Shown here one piece after another: positions 7,300 through 15,088 of a stretch of 15,612 nucleotides of DNA; position 1 is the stretch's first letter, and each line of letters opens with the position of its first letter. Both the position numbers and the translations under genes were made by a program. The stretch is from Candidatus Kapaibacterium sp. (lineage in GTDB: Bacteria; Bacteroidota; Ignavibacteria; Palsa-1295): contig JANWLI010000126.1 of the NCBI GenBank assembly GCA_025450975.1, positions 1 through 15,612 on the forward strand, in the 5' to 3' direction. The notes beneath the pieces were generated by a model, which was not told the DNA's origin, made no database searches, and saw only the letters and a list, made by a program, of their open reading frames with translations.

Positions 7300-7988
7300 T
7301 GAATACAACTAAGATGATCTCATACGGGGCTGTCGTGGGCCTGATAGGCTTCGTCTTCTCAGGTCCCATTGGGTTTTTGCTTGTACTCCTAACCCGTCCG
7401 CAGCCGCAGTGGGTCAATGCTTCTGTTTTTGTCTCAAATTATCATTGGATACAAACGCTGCCATACTTCTTAGGATTTTTCCTCGTAACAGGTGTGATGA
7501 TGGTTGTAGTTGGGCACTTTCTTGATGCGCGTGATAATGCGAGTACCCGTTTCTCATTATTAATTGGTGTAGCGCTGACTTCGGTGTTCGCAGCATTAGT
7601 GATGTTCAACTATATATGCCAGACTACCTATGTGCATAACCTGGCAACGCATTATGTGGCCGACCACGATTTTGCGATCGCAGCATTTTCTATGTCGAAT
7701 CCACTTTCACTTTGCTGGGCGATTGAAATGTGGGCATATGCAGTATTAGGTGTTGCTATGTTGCTCATGTATGGCTACTATCGCCACAACAAGAATGTAC
7801 AGTGGCTGTTGCTCCTGAATGCGATCGTGAGCATCCTAAGCCCGATATTGACGATCATCGACGTAAATTGGGTACTTACTACGTCAGGACTGATTTCTTA
7901 CTTTGCCTGGAATGTGCTCATGATCGTCCTGATGATCGCAATTTATCGGCACACTAAATCGCCAAGTGAAATCAATAACTACCGATGA
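7299..7988 (+). CDS. Polytopic membrane protein of unknown function (229 aa)
   Basis: About six membrane helices are visible near residues 8-31, 53-73, 85-106, 138-161, 167-187 and 194-215. Histidines lie at the membrane edges (His49, His73, His113, His118, His123), which could bind heme or metal, but no family motif is recognised. The start at 7299 is chosen because its ATG overlaps the TGA of the previous gene (TGATG). The frame is open further up to 7236, but that stretch is covered by the coding sequence of the 68-residue protein. The 3' end overlaps the CopD-like gene by ATGA, so all four genes of the unit should be translated together. Confidence 0.7.
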   Translation: MNTTKMISYGAVVGLIGFVFSGPIGFLLVLLTRPQPQWVNASVFVSNYHWIQTLPYFLGFFLVTGVMMVVVGHFLDARDNASTRFSLLIGVALTSVFAALVMFNYICQTTYVHNLATHYVADHDFAIAAFSMSNPLSLCWAIEMWAYAVLGVAMLLMYGYYRHNKNVQWLLLLNAIVSILSPILTIIDVNWVLTTSGLISYFAWNVLMIVLMIAIYRHTKSPSEINNYR

Positions 7989-8428
7989 CATTTAAATTGC
8001 TGTTAATATTTCATCTCCTTGGGAGCGCAGTGTGGGTGGGCGGTCACCTTATCCTGTTTATTACGATCCTTCCGAAGGCGTTGCGCCTTAGGGATCCTGA
8101 GATAGTCAGTGCTTTTGAATCCCGCTATGAGAAGATCGGTGTTCCGGCGCTCATCATTCAGGTAGTCACAGGTATATGGCTCGCACATTTTTACCTGAAT
8201 TCGATCTTCGATGCATTTAGTTTTCGCGACTCGCTTCACACACTGATCGCCCTAAAGATCATCCTGCTTCTGGCCACACTTGTGATAGCGGTACACGCGC
8301 GCGTAAGGTTAATTAGCAAACTCACCACCAACAACCTCACCTTTCTCGCCTGGCATATTAGCACTATCACGGTGCTGGGACTCCTCCTTCTTATCCTTGG
8401 TGCAGGCATCCGGTCCGGAGGGTTTTAA
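7985..8428 (+). CDS. CopD-like four-helix membrane protein
   Basis: The 147-residue product has four membrane helices (about 4-30, 52-72, 84-104, 118-141). Features typical of the CopD superfamily are HLLGSAVWVGGHL near the N terminus, the YEKIGVPALIIQVVTGIWLA segment, and HARVRL at 104-109. Histidines at 10, 21, 68, 85, 104 and 124 sit in or next to helices and could bind copper or b-type heme. CopD proteins are linked to copper import into the cytoplasm or to heme-based membrane redox. Since the next operon makes the copper enzyme NosZ, a copper role is attractive but unproven. The start overlaps the preceding stop (ATGA). It is the last gene of the membrane unit. Confidence 0.7.
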   Translation: MTFKLLLIFHLLGSAVWVGGHLILFITILPKALRLRDPEIVSAFESRYEKIGVPALIIQVVTGIWLAHFYLNSIFDAFSFRDSLHTLIALKIILLLATLVIAVHARVRLISKLTTNNLTFLAWHISTITVLGLLLLILGAGIRSGGF

Positions 8429-8482
8429 CAACGTTTATGACCTATGCCATATTCGCAGTTTTAGTCATCCTCCTTTAGGTAA

Positions 8483-8520
8483 AGAAATTTAACTGTCAAG
8501 TTAATAATTTCTCTTTTTTT
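8483..8520 (+). terminator. AT-rich hairpin with T tract, possible terminator or regulator site
   Basis: AGAAAT-TTAACT (8483-8494) pairs with AGTTAA-(TA bulge)-ATTTCT (8499-8512) around the loop GTCA, followed by C and seven T. It lies 54 nt after the CopD-like gene, where a terminator is expected. The stem has only two G-C pairs, so it is weak. The inner 16 bp, TTAACT-GTCA-AGTTAA (8489-8504), is a perfect dyad with Crp/Fnr-like spacing 135 nt before nosZ, so an operator role is an alternative. Confidence 0.45.
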
Positions 8521-8563
8521 CGGGAGTATGCTATTTGTAACCCATTGAGAACAAACGAAAAAG

Positions 8564-8597
8564 GTCGCCGGGCACAAATTTTGTCTCTCCCGCCGAC
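8564..8597 (+). promoter_or_regulatory. Nested hairpin in the nosZ leader
   Basis: The outer arms GTCGCCGGG (8564-8572) and CCCGCCGAC (8589-8597) pair at 8 of 9 positions. Inside them lies ACAAA-T-TTTGT (8574-8584), a short dyad. No T tract follows, so it is not a terminator. It sits 42 nt before the nosZ ATG, which has no Shine-Dalgarno close by. It may be a leader RNA structure or a protein-binding site. Confidence 0.4.
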
Positions 8598-8638
8598 GTA
8601 CATTTTAATTTGATGGAGCTGCAATTGTCTGTGCGTCT

Positions 8639-10645
8639 ATGAAAACCAACAAATCTGGAATTTCAAGAGTCATAACATTGAGTGCATTATTCATCCTGGG
8701 ACTTATCACCTCATGTGGGAAGTCAGAGGAAGCTGCAAGCGGCGATCCTATGGCAATCGCCAAGGCTCGTGGCTTGAGCCCCGCAGATGTCGAACGAGCC
8801 GTGAAGACCTTTGTCCCACCGGGAAAATTTGACGATTACGTCATCTTCGCTTCCGGCGGCCACTCGGGTCAGATGCATCTGATCGGCGTACCCTCGATGC
8901 GAATCCTGAAGACCATCCCCGTTTTCAGCAATGAAAGCTGGAGTGGGTACGGATATGGCAACCAGGGAATCGAAGAAATGCTCAACAAAGGTAGTGAAGG
9001 GCGAGGCACTAACCTCCGCTGGGGAGATACTCACCATCCGGCACTTTCTGAAACAGAAGGAGACTACGACGGTCGTTTTTGCTATATCAACGATCGTGCG
9101 AACGGACGTATTGGCATGATCGATCTCACTGACTTCAAAACGAAGCAGATCCTCGCAATTCCGAACATTCAAACTTCGCACGGTGGAGTCTTCGCTACAC
9201 CAAATACGGAGTACGTGCATATTTCCGCCAAGGTACCGAAGGCCTATGCCTTTAGCGAATCGCCGACGGGTCTGACGAAGAAGGACCATCTCGAAAAATA
9301 TAAAGACATTTATCGCGGAGCATCGTCATGGTTAAAGATCGATCAGAAGACCGGACGCTTCCTTCTTGACGAAAGCTTCCAGATCGAACTCCCGCCGTAT
9401 AACCAGGATCTGGCCGATGCAGGCAAAGAGGTCAGCTTCGGTTGGGGATTCATTAATTCGTACAATACCGAGTTAGCCACCGGCGGCAATAAAGATGGTG
9501 GAACATCGATCGAGACCGGCGCTTCCAAAAACGATTTCGACTTCCTGCACATCATCAACTGGGAAAAAGCTGCTCAGGTGGTCAAAGCCGGAAAAGCAAA
9601 GAAGATCAATGGGATAAACGTGATCTCTATTCAAACGGCAGTTGCCGAAGGCCTGCTCTACCTTGCTCCGGAGCCAAAGAGCCCACACGGAGTCGACGTC
9701 TCTCCTGACGGCAACTATATTACCGTCAGCGGCAAACTCGATCCGCACTCAACGATCTATGGAATGGATCTGATCAAAAAAGCCATTGCAGAAAAGAACT
9801 TCGAAGGCACAGATGCATACGGTATTCCGATCATCCGCTATAAATCGATCGTTGCCGGTCAGGTCGAACTCGGCGCCGGCCCGCTGCATACACAATACGA
9901 CGACAAGGGATATGCCTATACGTCGCTCTTCCTGGAGAATGCAGTTGTGAAATGGTCGCTCGGCCCGCCATACTTTACCGGTGATAAGGCATGGAAAGTC
10001 GTCGATAAGATCTCGACAAGCTACAACATCGGTCACCTGACCACTGCTCATGGCGATACCCGCAAGCCCCATGGAAAGTATTGTATAGCAATGAACAAGT
10101 GGTCGATCGACCGTCACCCGAAGATGGGTACACTGCTTCCGCAAAACTTCCAGCTCATCGACCTTACGGGTGCAAAGATGCAGATCCTCGTCGATATGCC
10201 AATCGGCATCGGCGAGCCTCACTACGCGCAAACGGCAAGTATGAAGCTCTTTGAAAAGTCACTTCAGGTTTACCCGATCGGAACCGACCCCATGACCATG
10301 CAGGTGATGGCCGGCTCCATTCAGAAAGCCGAAGATACCCGCATCGAGCGCAATGGCAATACGGTCGATGTCTATCTCAGCGTGATCCGCAGCTCGTTTA
10401 CGCCTGATCTGATCGAGTGCAAACGCGGCGATCGCATTCGTATTCATGTAACGAATATCGAACAGACGCCGGATGCAACACATGGCTTTGCCATTCCAGA
10501 GTATAACATCAACTTGTCTCTCGATGCCGGTGAAGCTGCGCTCGTCGATTTCATCGTCTCGAAGCCCGGCTCATTCAGTATGTATTGTACAGAATTCTGC
10601 TCCGCACTCCATCTGGAAATGCAGGGCTGGATCATTGTTTCCTAA
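8639..10645 (+). CDS. nosZ: Nitrous-oxide reductase NosZ, clade II, lipoprotein form
   Basis: NosZ reduces N2O to N2 at a periplasmic copper-sulfide cluster. The 668-residue product begins with a Sec-type lipoprotein signal: positive n-region, hydrophobic core at 11-22, lipobox ITSC with Cys26. There is no twin-arginine motif, which marks clade II. The beta-propeller carries likely CuZ ligands: His132 and His133 (HHPALS), His181 (SHGG), His350 (SPHGVDVSPDG), His417 (GPLHT), His466 (GHL) and His528 (EPHYA). The C-terminal cupredoxin has the CuA set His615, Cys650, Cys654, His658 and Met661, with the same spacing as in Pseudomonas NosZ. No catalytic residue is missing. The start at 8639 is fixed by the signal peptide although no close Shine-Dalgarno is seen. 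It is the first gene of the nos operon, and nosL follows after 20 nt. Confidence 0.97.
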   Translation: MKTNKSGISRVITLSALFILGLITSCGKSEEAASGDPMAIAKARGLSPADVERAVKTFVPPGKFDDYVIFASGGHSGQMHLIGVPSMRILKTIPVFSNESWSGYGYGNQGIEEMLNKGSEGRGTNLRWGDTHHPALSETEGDYDGRFCYINDRANGRIGMIDLTDFKTKQILAIPNIQTSHGGVFATPNTEYVHISAKVPKAYAFSESPTGLTKKDHLEKYKDIYRGASSWLKIDQKTGRFLLDESFQIELPPYNQDLADAGKEVSFGWGFINSYNTELATGGNKDGGTSIETGASKNDFDFLHIINWEKAAQVVKAGKAKKINGINVISIQTAVAEGLLYLAPEPKSPHGVDVSPDGNYITVSGKLDPHSTIYGMDLIKKAIAEKNFEGTDAYGIPIIRYKSIVAGQVELGAGPLHTQYDDKGYAYTSLFLENAVVKWSLGPPYFTGDKAWKVVDKISTSYNIGHLTTAHGDTRKPHGKYCIAMNKWSIDRHPKMGTLLPQNFQLIDLTGAKMQILVDMPIGIGEPHYAQTASMKLFEKSLQVYPIGTDPMTMQVMAGSIQKAEDTRIERNGNTVDVYLSVIRSSFTPDLIECKRGDRIRIHVTNIEQTPDATHGFAIPEYNINLSLDAGEAALVDFIVSKPGSFSMYCTEFCSALHLEMQGWIIVS

Positions 10646-10665
10646 CGTCATTGGTGAAGACGCTC

Positions 10666-11130
10666 ATGAATACGTATCCTGCACATTGGCTCATAACGCT
10701 CTTACTCCCGATTTTCAGTATAGCTATGGGATGTCAGAGTGCCAGCGATAAACTGCCTGAAGTGGTGGTCGATCGCTCAGAATGCGCTAAGTGCAGGATG
10801 CTTATTAGTGACGCGCGATTTGTCGGACTTCTTCAGACCGATGAATATCTGATGTTTGACGATCTGGGATGCATGCTGAACTACCAGTTGAAGACTGCTC
10901 CCCAGGAGATTCGTGGTACGTGGGTTCGGGATTACTACTCCGATACGTGGATTGCGATCAAGGACGCTGTATTCTATAGACGAGACGATATCGTGACGCC
11001 GATGGGATACGGTTACATAGGAGCCTCAAGACTTAATCCCGAACCTGCTGCTACAACAAAAGCAGTACGATTGGAAAACGCTGCTGCATTACAGGAAGAC
11101 TTCACACAACGTTTTTTGACAGCGAAATGA
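10666..11130 (+). CDS. nosL: NosL copper-chaperone lipoprotein
   Basis: NosL is a periplasmic membrane-anchored protein that delivers Cu(I) for NosZ maturation. The 154-residue product has a lipoprotein signal with lipobox IAMGC (Cys23). It then has the NosL core: SECAKCRMLISDARF (Cys40, Cys43), MFDDLGCML (63-71, Cys69) and TPMGYGYIGAS (111-121, Met113). In most NosL the second motif reads C-G-M; here it is C-R-M. The start at 10666 was chosen because the lipoprotein signal begins there. An in-frame ATG at 10585 would extend the protein into the nosZ coding region and bury the signal peptide. Its stop overlaps the next ATG (ATGA), indicating coupled translation with the NosD fusion. Confidence 0.92.
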   Translation: MNTYPAHWLITLLLPIFSIAMGCQSASDKLPEVVVDRSECAKCRMLISDARFVGLLQTDEYLMFDDLGCMLNYQLKTAPQEIRGTWVRDYYSDTWIAIKDAVFYRRDDIVTPMGYGYIGASRLNPEPAATTKAVRLENAAALQEDFTQRFLTAK

Positions 11131-13103
11131 GACCCAAGAGTACATCTAACGATCAATCGACACCGCTTTGGGCACGCATCCTGATAGCAGTGCTTGTTGT
11201 CGGCTGTATCCTTGCTTCATGGAAACTCCCACTCTGGAGTATGAAGCTCGTCGCGCCCATGTATCCGAAAGGACTCATGATGATAGCCTATGGCGACAAG
11301 CTTGAAGGCGACCTCTACGAGCTCAACATCGTCAATCACTATGTTGGCATGAAGCATATTTCGCTCGACGAGTTCTCGCTGATCTCGCTCTTTCCCATCG
11401 GTCTTGCCGGCATAGTGTTGCTTGCCATCGTCCAGGTCTTTTTCCCGCGATTACGAAAGTGGTGCGCATGGGCAACATTCGTTTTCCCGTTGGGGATTCT
11501 GGTGAGTATTCAATATTACTTGTATGAGTTCGGTCACGGGTTAAATCCAGATGCGCCGATCAAGATCCCCGAGTTCATGCCCATCGTCATCGGCAATTCG
11601 TCCATTGTCAACTTTACTGCGCAGTCGATGGTCGGCTTGGGCCTTGTCGCGCTCTTCCTCGCTGCTGCGCTGATCGGCTTCGGGCCACGACTTCTTGTTA
11701 GGAAGAGACGAGCAAGCAAGGCGCTATCAAAAATGCAGAAACGGGTAGCATCGCACACAGCCGGACCTACGATGGCAGTCGTGCTCGTATTGCTCTCGAG
11801 TGCAGCGTTGGCGAGCCGCCCGCTGCAGCCTCTCGTCGATGCAGCACATCCCGGCGACACCGTGCGTGTGCAAGCTGGTGTGTATACCGGGCCCGTCACG
11901 ATCACCAAGCCACTGCATGTGATCGGCATTGGGCAGCCGCACATCGACGGGGACAGGATGACCGATGTCGTCATCATCAAGAGTGATAATGTTACCTTCG
12001 CCGGATTTACGATTCAGTATAGCGGTACGGAGATCACACAGGAAGCAGCCGGGATAAAGGCGCAAGGCAAAAATATTACGATACGCGACAACAGGATCAT
12101 GAATGTCTATTTCGGCATTCATATCCTTCAATCCGATAACGTTGTTATCTCTGGTAATACGATCATCCCATCACAGACGTATGCAGGCCGCCCTGGTCAT
12201 GGTGTCAATGCTTGGAACGTCAAAAATATAACGGTTGCCGACAATACGATTGACGACGCTCGCGACGGAGTCCTCCTTACGTATGCTGAGAATGCCGTTG
12301 TGACCGGTAACACCATCACACGGTCACGCTATGGTTTGCATTCGATGTATAGTTCGAAGATAGATTTTTCCAACAATACGGTCCGCGATAATCTTCTTGG
12401 GATCGCGCTCATGTATTCGAAAGTCCTGACCGCACGTAATAATACTATTCTCGATCATCGCCGCGGCACCTCGCCATTTGGCTTTTTACTCAAGGACATT
12501 GATAATGCAACGATAGAATCCAACTACCTCCAGGCTAATCAGATCGCGATCTTTGCCGAGGGCCTTTCGATGGCCGTGGGCAGCAGCTCTGTTATCCGGT
12601 CTAATACGATTCTGGGTAACCAATGCGGGATGTCGGTCCAAAGCAGTGCGAAGTTCACGTTCTTTGGTAATAACCTGATCGAGAATCTTATCGATGTCCA
12701 GAAACAGACGGACCACATCAACCGCGAAACACGATGGACCTCCGACGGCGTAGGTAACTACTGGAGCGCATTTCACGGCTACGATAACGATGGCGACGGC
12801 GTCGGCGATGTCGCGCATGTGATCACGGAGATCCCCGAGTTAACCTTCGACCGTGGCACGCCGTCGCGGGCATTCATGTATTCTCCCGGATACCTTGTTT
12901 TAGAATCGGCGGTCAGTATGTTCCCGTCCTTTCGCAGCGAACCGATCGTCGAGGATAGCGCTCCCCTTATGGCACCCGTTGCGTTGCGCGCGCAGGAAAG
13001 ATCGGGAGCAATTTCTCTATTTTCTATTTCGTCGATCGTCATCCTCGTCGGTGGCTTTGCCGGAACGAGGTATTTCCATCCATTTACGAAGAGGATGTCA
13101 TGA
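11127..13103 (+). CDS. nosD: Fusion of a four-helix membrane protein with NosD
   Basis: The 658-residue product has two parts. Residues 1-200 form a membrane protein with helices near 17-33, 85-106, 114-132 and 166-186. Its first outside loop carries PMYPKGL and NIVNHYVGMKHIS, a motif I associate with a separate protein of clade II nos clusters. After RKRRASKALSK comes a segment that looks like a normal Sec signal (205-229, ending AALA-S). Then follows NosD, a periplasmic right-handed beta-helix with many N-x-I repeats (about 235-600), needed for CuZ assembly. A C-terminal helix near 632-648 ends in FTKRMS and would anchor the end. NosD alone is usually about 400-450 aa. Met203 (ATG at 11733) could start a stand-alone NosD, but no clear ribosome site precedes it. 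The stop overlaps the nosF start (ATGA). Confidence 0.9.
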   Translation: MRPKSTSNDQSTPLWARILIAVLVVGCILASWKLPLWSMKLVAPMYPKGLMMIAYGDKLEGDLYELNIVNHYVGMKHISLDEFSLISLFPIGLAGIVLLAIVQVFFPRLRKWCAWATFVFPLGILVSIQYYLYEFGHGLNPDAPIKIPEFMPIVIGNSSIVNFTAQSMVGLGLVALFLAAALIGFGPRLLVRKRRASKALSKMQKRVASHTAGPTMAVVLVLLSSAALASRPLQPLVDAAHPGDTVRVQAGVYTGPVTITKPLHVIGIGQPHIDGDRMTDVVIIKSDNVTFAGFTIQYSGTEITQEAAGIKAQGKNITIRDNRIMNVYFGIHILQSDNVVISGNTIIPSQTYAGRPGHGVNAWNVKNITVADNTIDDARDGVLLTYAENAVVTGNTITRSRYGLHSMYSSKIDFSNNTVRDNLLGIALMYSKVLTARNNTILDHRRGTSPFGFLLKDIDNATIESNYLQANQIAIFAEGLSMAVGSSSVIRSNTILGNQCGMSVQSSAKFTFFGNNLIENLIDVQKQTDHINRETRWTSDGVGNYWSAFHGYDNDGDGVGDVAHVITEIPELTFDRGTPSRAFMYSPGYLVLESAVSMFPSFRSEPIVEDSAPLMAPVALRAQERSGAISLFSISSIVILVGGFAGTRYFHPFTKRMS

Positions 13104-13792
13104 TCAGAGTAACAGGAGTAACGAAGCATTATGGTACATTTCGTGCACTTGATCATCTTCATGTTGCCATTGGTCGTGGGGAGTTTGTGGTTTTTCTTGG
13201 GCCAAATGGATCCGGTAAGTCTACTCTGTATCGCTGTCTGCTTGGGATTACGGCGTTTGATGGAGCAATTCAGATCGCAGAAAAAGATCCGTTATTGGAG
13301 GGGAAAGCCGTTCGCAGTATGATCGGCTATATGCCACAGCATACTTCACTCCACGAGGATATGACCGTGGAAGAAACGCTGGGCTTTTATGCAGAACTGC
13401 GTGGGGATTCGAAGGCGACTGCGCACAAGTTATTAGAGCGCACGGGACTCGGCCATACGCTCTCGTCAAAAGTTGGAGAACTCTCCGGCGGAATGAAGCA
13501 ACGTCTGGCCTTTGCGACTGCCCTGATCGGCGATCCCGATCTCCTGCTGCTTGATGAGCCGACGGCAAATCTCGACGAACAATCGCAACAGCTCCTCCAG
13601 CAATGGTTGATGGAGCTCAAAGAGCAGGGAAAAACGATCGTCGTTTCCACGCATTTTCAAACTGGTGTCCTTTCGCTTGCCGATAGGTCGATCACGCTCG
13701 AAAACGGACGCATCAGTTATATGACCCAGCTCGATCATCCGTCTTCCAGAGATTTTCAATCAATGTCGCGACTATCGCTTGCAGGAGTGTAA
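13100..13792 (+). CDS. nosF: NosF, ABC transporter ATP-binding protein for NosZ maturation
   Basis: NosF is the cytoplasmic ATPase of the NosDFY complex, which together with NosL supports assembly of the copper-sulfide centre. The 230-residue product has all ABC motifs: Walker A GPNGSGKST (34-42), Q-loop Gln80, signature LSGGMKQRL (128-136), Walker B LLLLDEP (148-154) with catalytic Glu153, and H-loop His185. Assignment to NosF rests on these motifs and on its place between nosD and nosY. The length is on the short side for NosF (commonly about 300 aa), because little follows the H-loop beyond residue 200. The start overlaps the NosD stop; one nucleotide separates its stop from nosY. Confidence 0.93.
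   Translation: MIRVTGVTKHYGTFRALDHLHVAIGRGEFVVFLGPNGSGKSTLYRCLLGITAFDGAIQIAEKDPLLEGKAVRSMIGYMPQHTSLHEDMTVEETLGFYAELRGDSKATAHKLLERTGLGHTLSSKVGELSGGMKQRLAFATALIGDPDLLLLDEPTANLDEQSQQLLQQWLMELKEQGKTIVVSTHFQTGVLSLADRSITLENGRISYMTQLDHPSSRDFQSMSRLSLAGV
13783..13787 (+). promoter_or_regulatory. Ribosome-binding site of nosY
   Basis: AGGAG lies 6 nt before the ATG at 13794, within the last codons of nosF. It decides for this start over an in-frame ATG at 13779. Confidence 0.75.
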
Positions 13793-13793
13793 T

Positions 13794-15077
13794 ATGAAAA
13801 CGGTACGCATACTTATTAAGAAAGAACTCCGCGACGCCAAAAGCAACAAGTGGCTGTACTTTTATGCAGGGCTGATCGGCATACTCGGCGCAGTGATCGC
13901 ATTTACCGGCGTGCAGCAGGGTGGCGCACTTTCGCTGCAAGTCTTCGGAAGGACGACGGCAACGCTTGTTAACCTCTGCCTTTTCCTGGCACCACTCGTT
14001 GCGCTGACGCTCGGATCTTCCTGTATTACAGGCGAAAAAGACCAGGGGACGCTCGAGCACCTTCTGTCACAACCGGTAACCTTCACCGAATTGCTGCTGG
14101 GAAAGTATCTCGGAATGTGGCTGGCCTTGTTTGTGGCAACACTCGTCGGATTTGCACCGGCCGGGATTATCATCGGCTGGTTCTCGCCCGGTAATGCCCT
14201 TCACTTTGTGATCTATCCGGTTTTATCGCAACTGCTTATTTCTGTGATGCTAAGCATCGGACTCCTGATCTCCGTGAATTCCAAATCGCGGGCACAGTCG
14301 CAGACCGTGGCGATCGCCGTATGGTTTATCATGGTACTTGCATACGACATCATATTTATTGGAAGTTTATCTATCATTTCTTTATCGGCAAATACACTAG
14401 CTATGACGCTCTTTATTAATCCTGTCGATGCTGCACGAATTTTTGCAGTGTTGACGCTTGAACCAGACATGTATATTCTTGGACCTTCCGGCGCATATAT
14501 GATCGATACGTTCTCTGTCATAGGCACCGGAGCAATACTCTTAGTATCGATGCTTTTATGGACCATCCTACCGTTCTTAACAGCGGCGCGCTTGTTCTCG
14601 CGACGTCTCCTGTATCCGGGTAAGAAGCGCCGCCTCCCGAGACTCTCGTTAGCATCCGCTGCTTCCGCACTAGTGGTGCTGTTTCTCATGAGCTGTGGAG
14701 GAGGCAAGAATGAAGAGAATGCCGAGTCCGATGAATCCGACAAGACTGAAACGCCGGTTCTGGCTGAAGATGAGTACCGTGCCGACGCTGCCAGTTTGCC
14801 GCGGGGTACGGAGCTGTATTTATCTAACTGTGCGCCCTGTCACGGTAAGAGCGGAAAAGGCGACGGACCTGCAGCCGCGAATCTCAATCCAAAACCACGC
14901 GACCATTCGAATGGTGAGTACATGGCAAAATTAACGGATAAGCATATTGGCAATGTGATTAAGAAGGGCGGCGGAATTGCCGGCTTCCCGACAATGCCAG
15001 CTCATCCACACCTTAAGACAGAAGATATCAATGCCGTGCTGGCCTTTGTGCGTACGCTCGGTAAGAAGCCGTCCTGA
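13794..15077 (+). CDS. nosY: Fusion of NosY permease with a monoheme cytochrome c
   Basis: Residues 1-270 are NosY, the membrane part of the NosDFY transporter: six hydrophobic helices and the family motif EKDQGTLEHLLSQPVTF (81-97) followed by LLGKYLG. After the cytoplasmic KKRR (277-280) comes a hydrophobic stretch (284-300) ending in LFLMSC. This looks exactly like a lipoprotein signal with Cys301. Residues 302-340 are an acidic linker, and then a class I c-type cytochrome follows: heme site CAPCH (Cys346, Cys349, His350) and likely axial Met401 in GFPTMPAHP. With NosY ending inside, the extra helix would place the heme domain outside, as required. It probably donates electrons to NosZ CuA, since the operon has no NosR. 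NosY alone is about 270 aa; the total here is 427. The frame is open throughout, with no start near the junction. Confidence 0.93.
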   Translation: MKTVRILIKKELRDAKSNKWLYFYAGLIGILGAVIAFTGVQQGGALSLQVFGRTTATLVNLCLFLAPLVALTLGSSCITGEKDQGTLEHLLSQPVTFTELLLGKYLGMWLALFVATLVGFAPAGIIIGWFSPGNALHFVIYPVLSQLLISVMLSIGLLISVNSKSRAQSQTVAIAVWFIMVLAYDIIFIGSLSIISLSANTLAMTLFINPVDAARIFAVLTLEPDMYILGPSGAYMIDTFSVIGTGAILLVSMLLWTILPFLTAARLFSRRLLYPGKKRRLPRLSLASAASALVVLFLMSCGGGKNEENAESDESDKTETPVLAEDEYRADAASLPRGTELYLSNCAPCHGKSGKGDGPAAANLNPKPRDHSNGEYMAKLTDKHIGNVIKKGGGIAGFPTMPAHPHLKTEDINAVLAFVRTLGKKPS

Positions 15078-15088
15078 TCTCTCTATCC

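Noticed and set aside
8639..8720. NosZ signal considered as a twin-arginine (Tat) signal.
   Set aside because: Only one arginine is present before the hydrophobic core, and a clear lipobox follows, so Sec/lipoprotein export is favoured.
10585..10665. Upstream start that would lengthen NosL by 27 residues.
   Set aside because: It lies mostly inside nosZ and would move the lipoprotein signal away from the N terminus.
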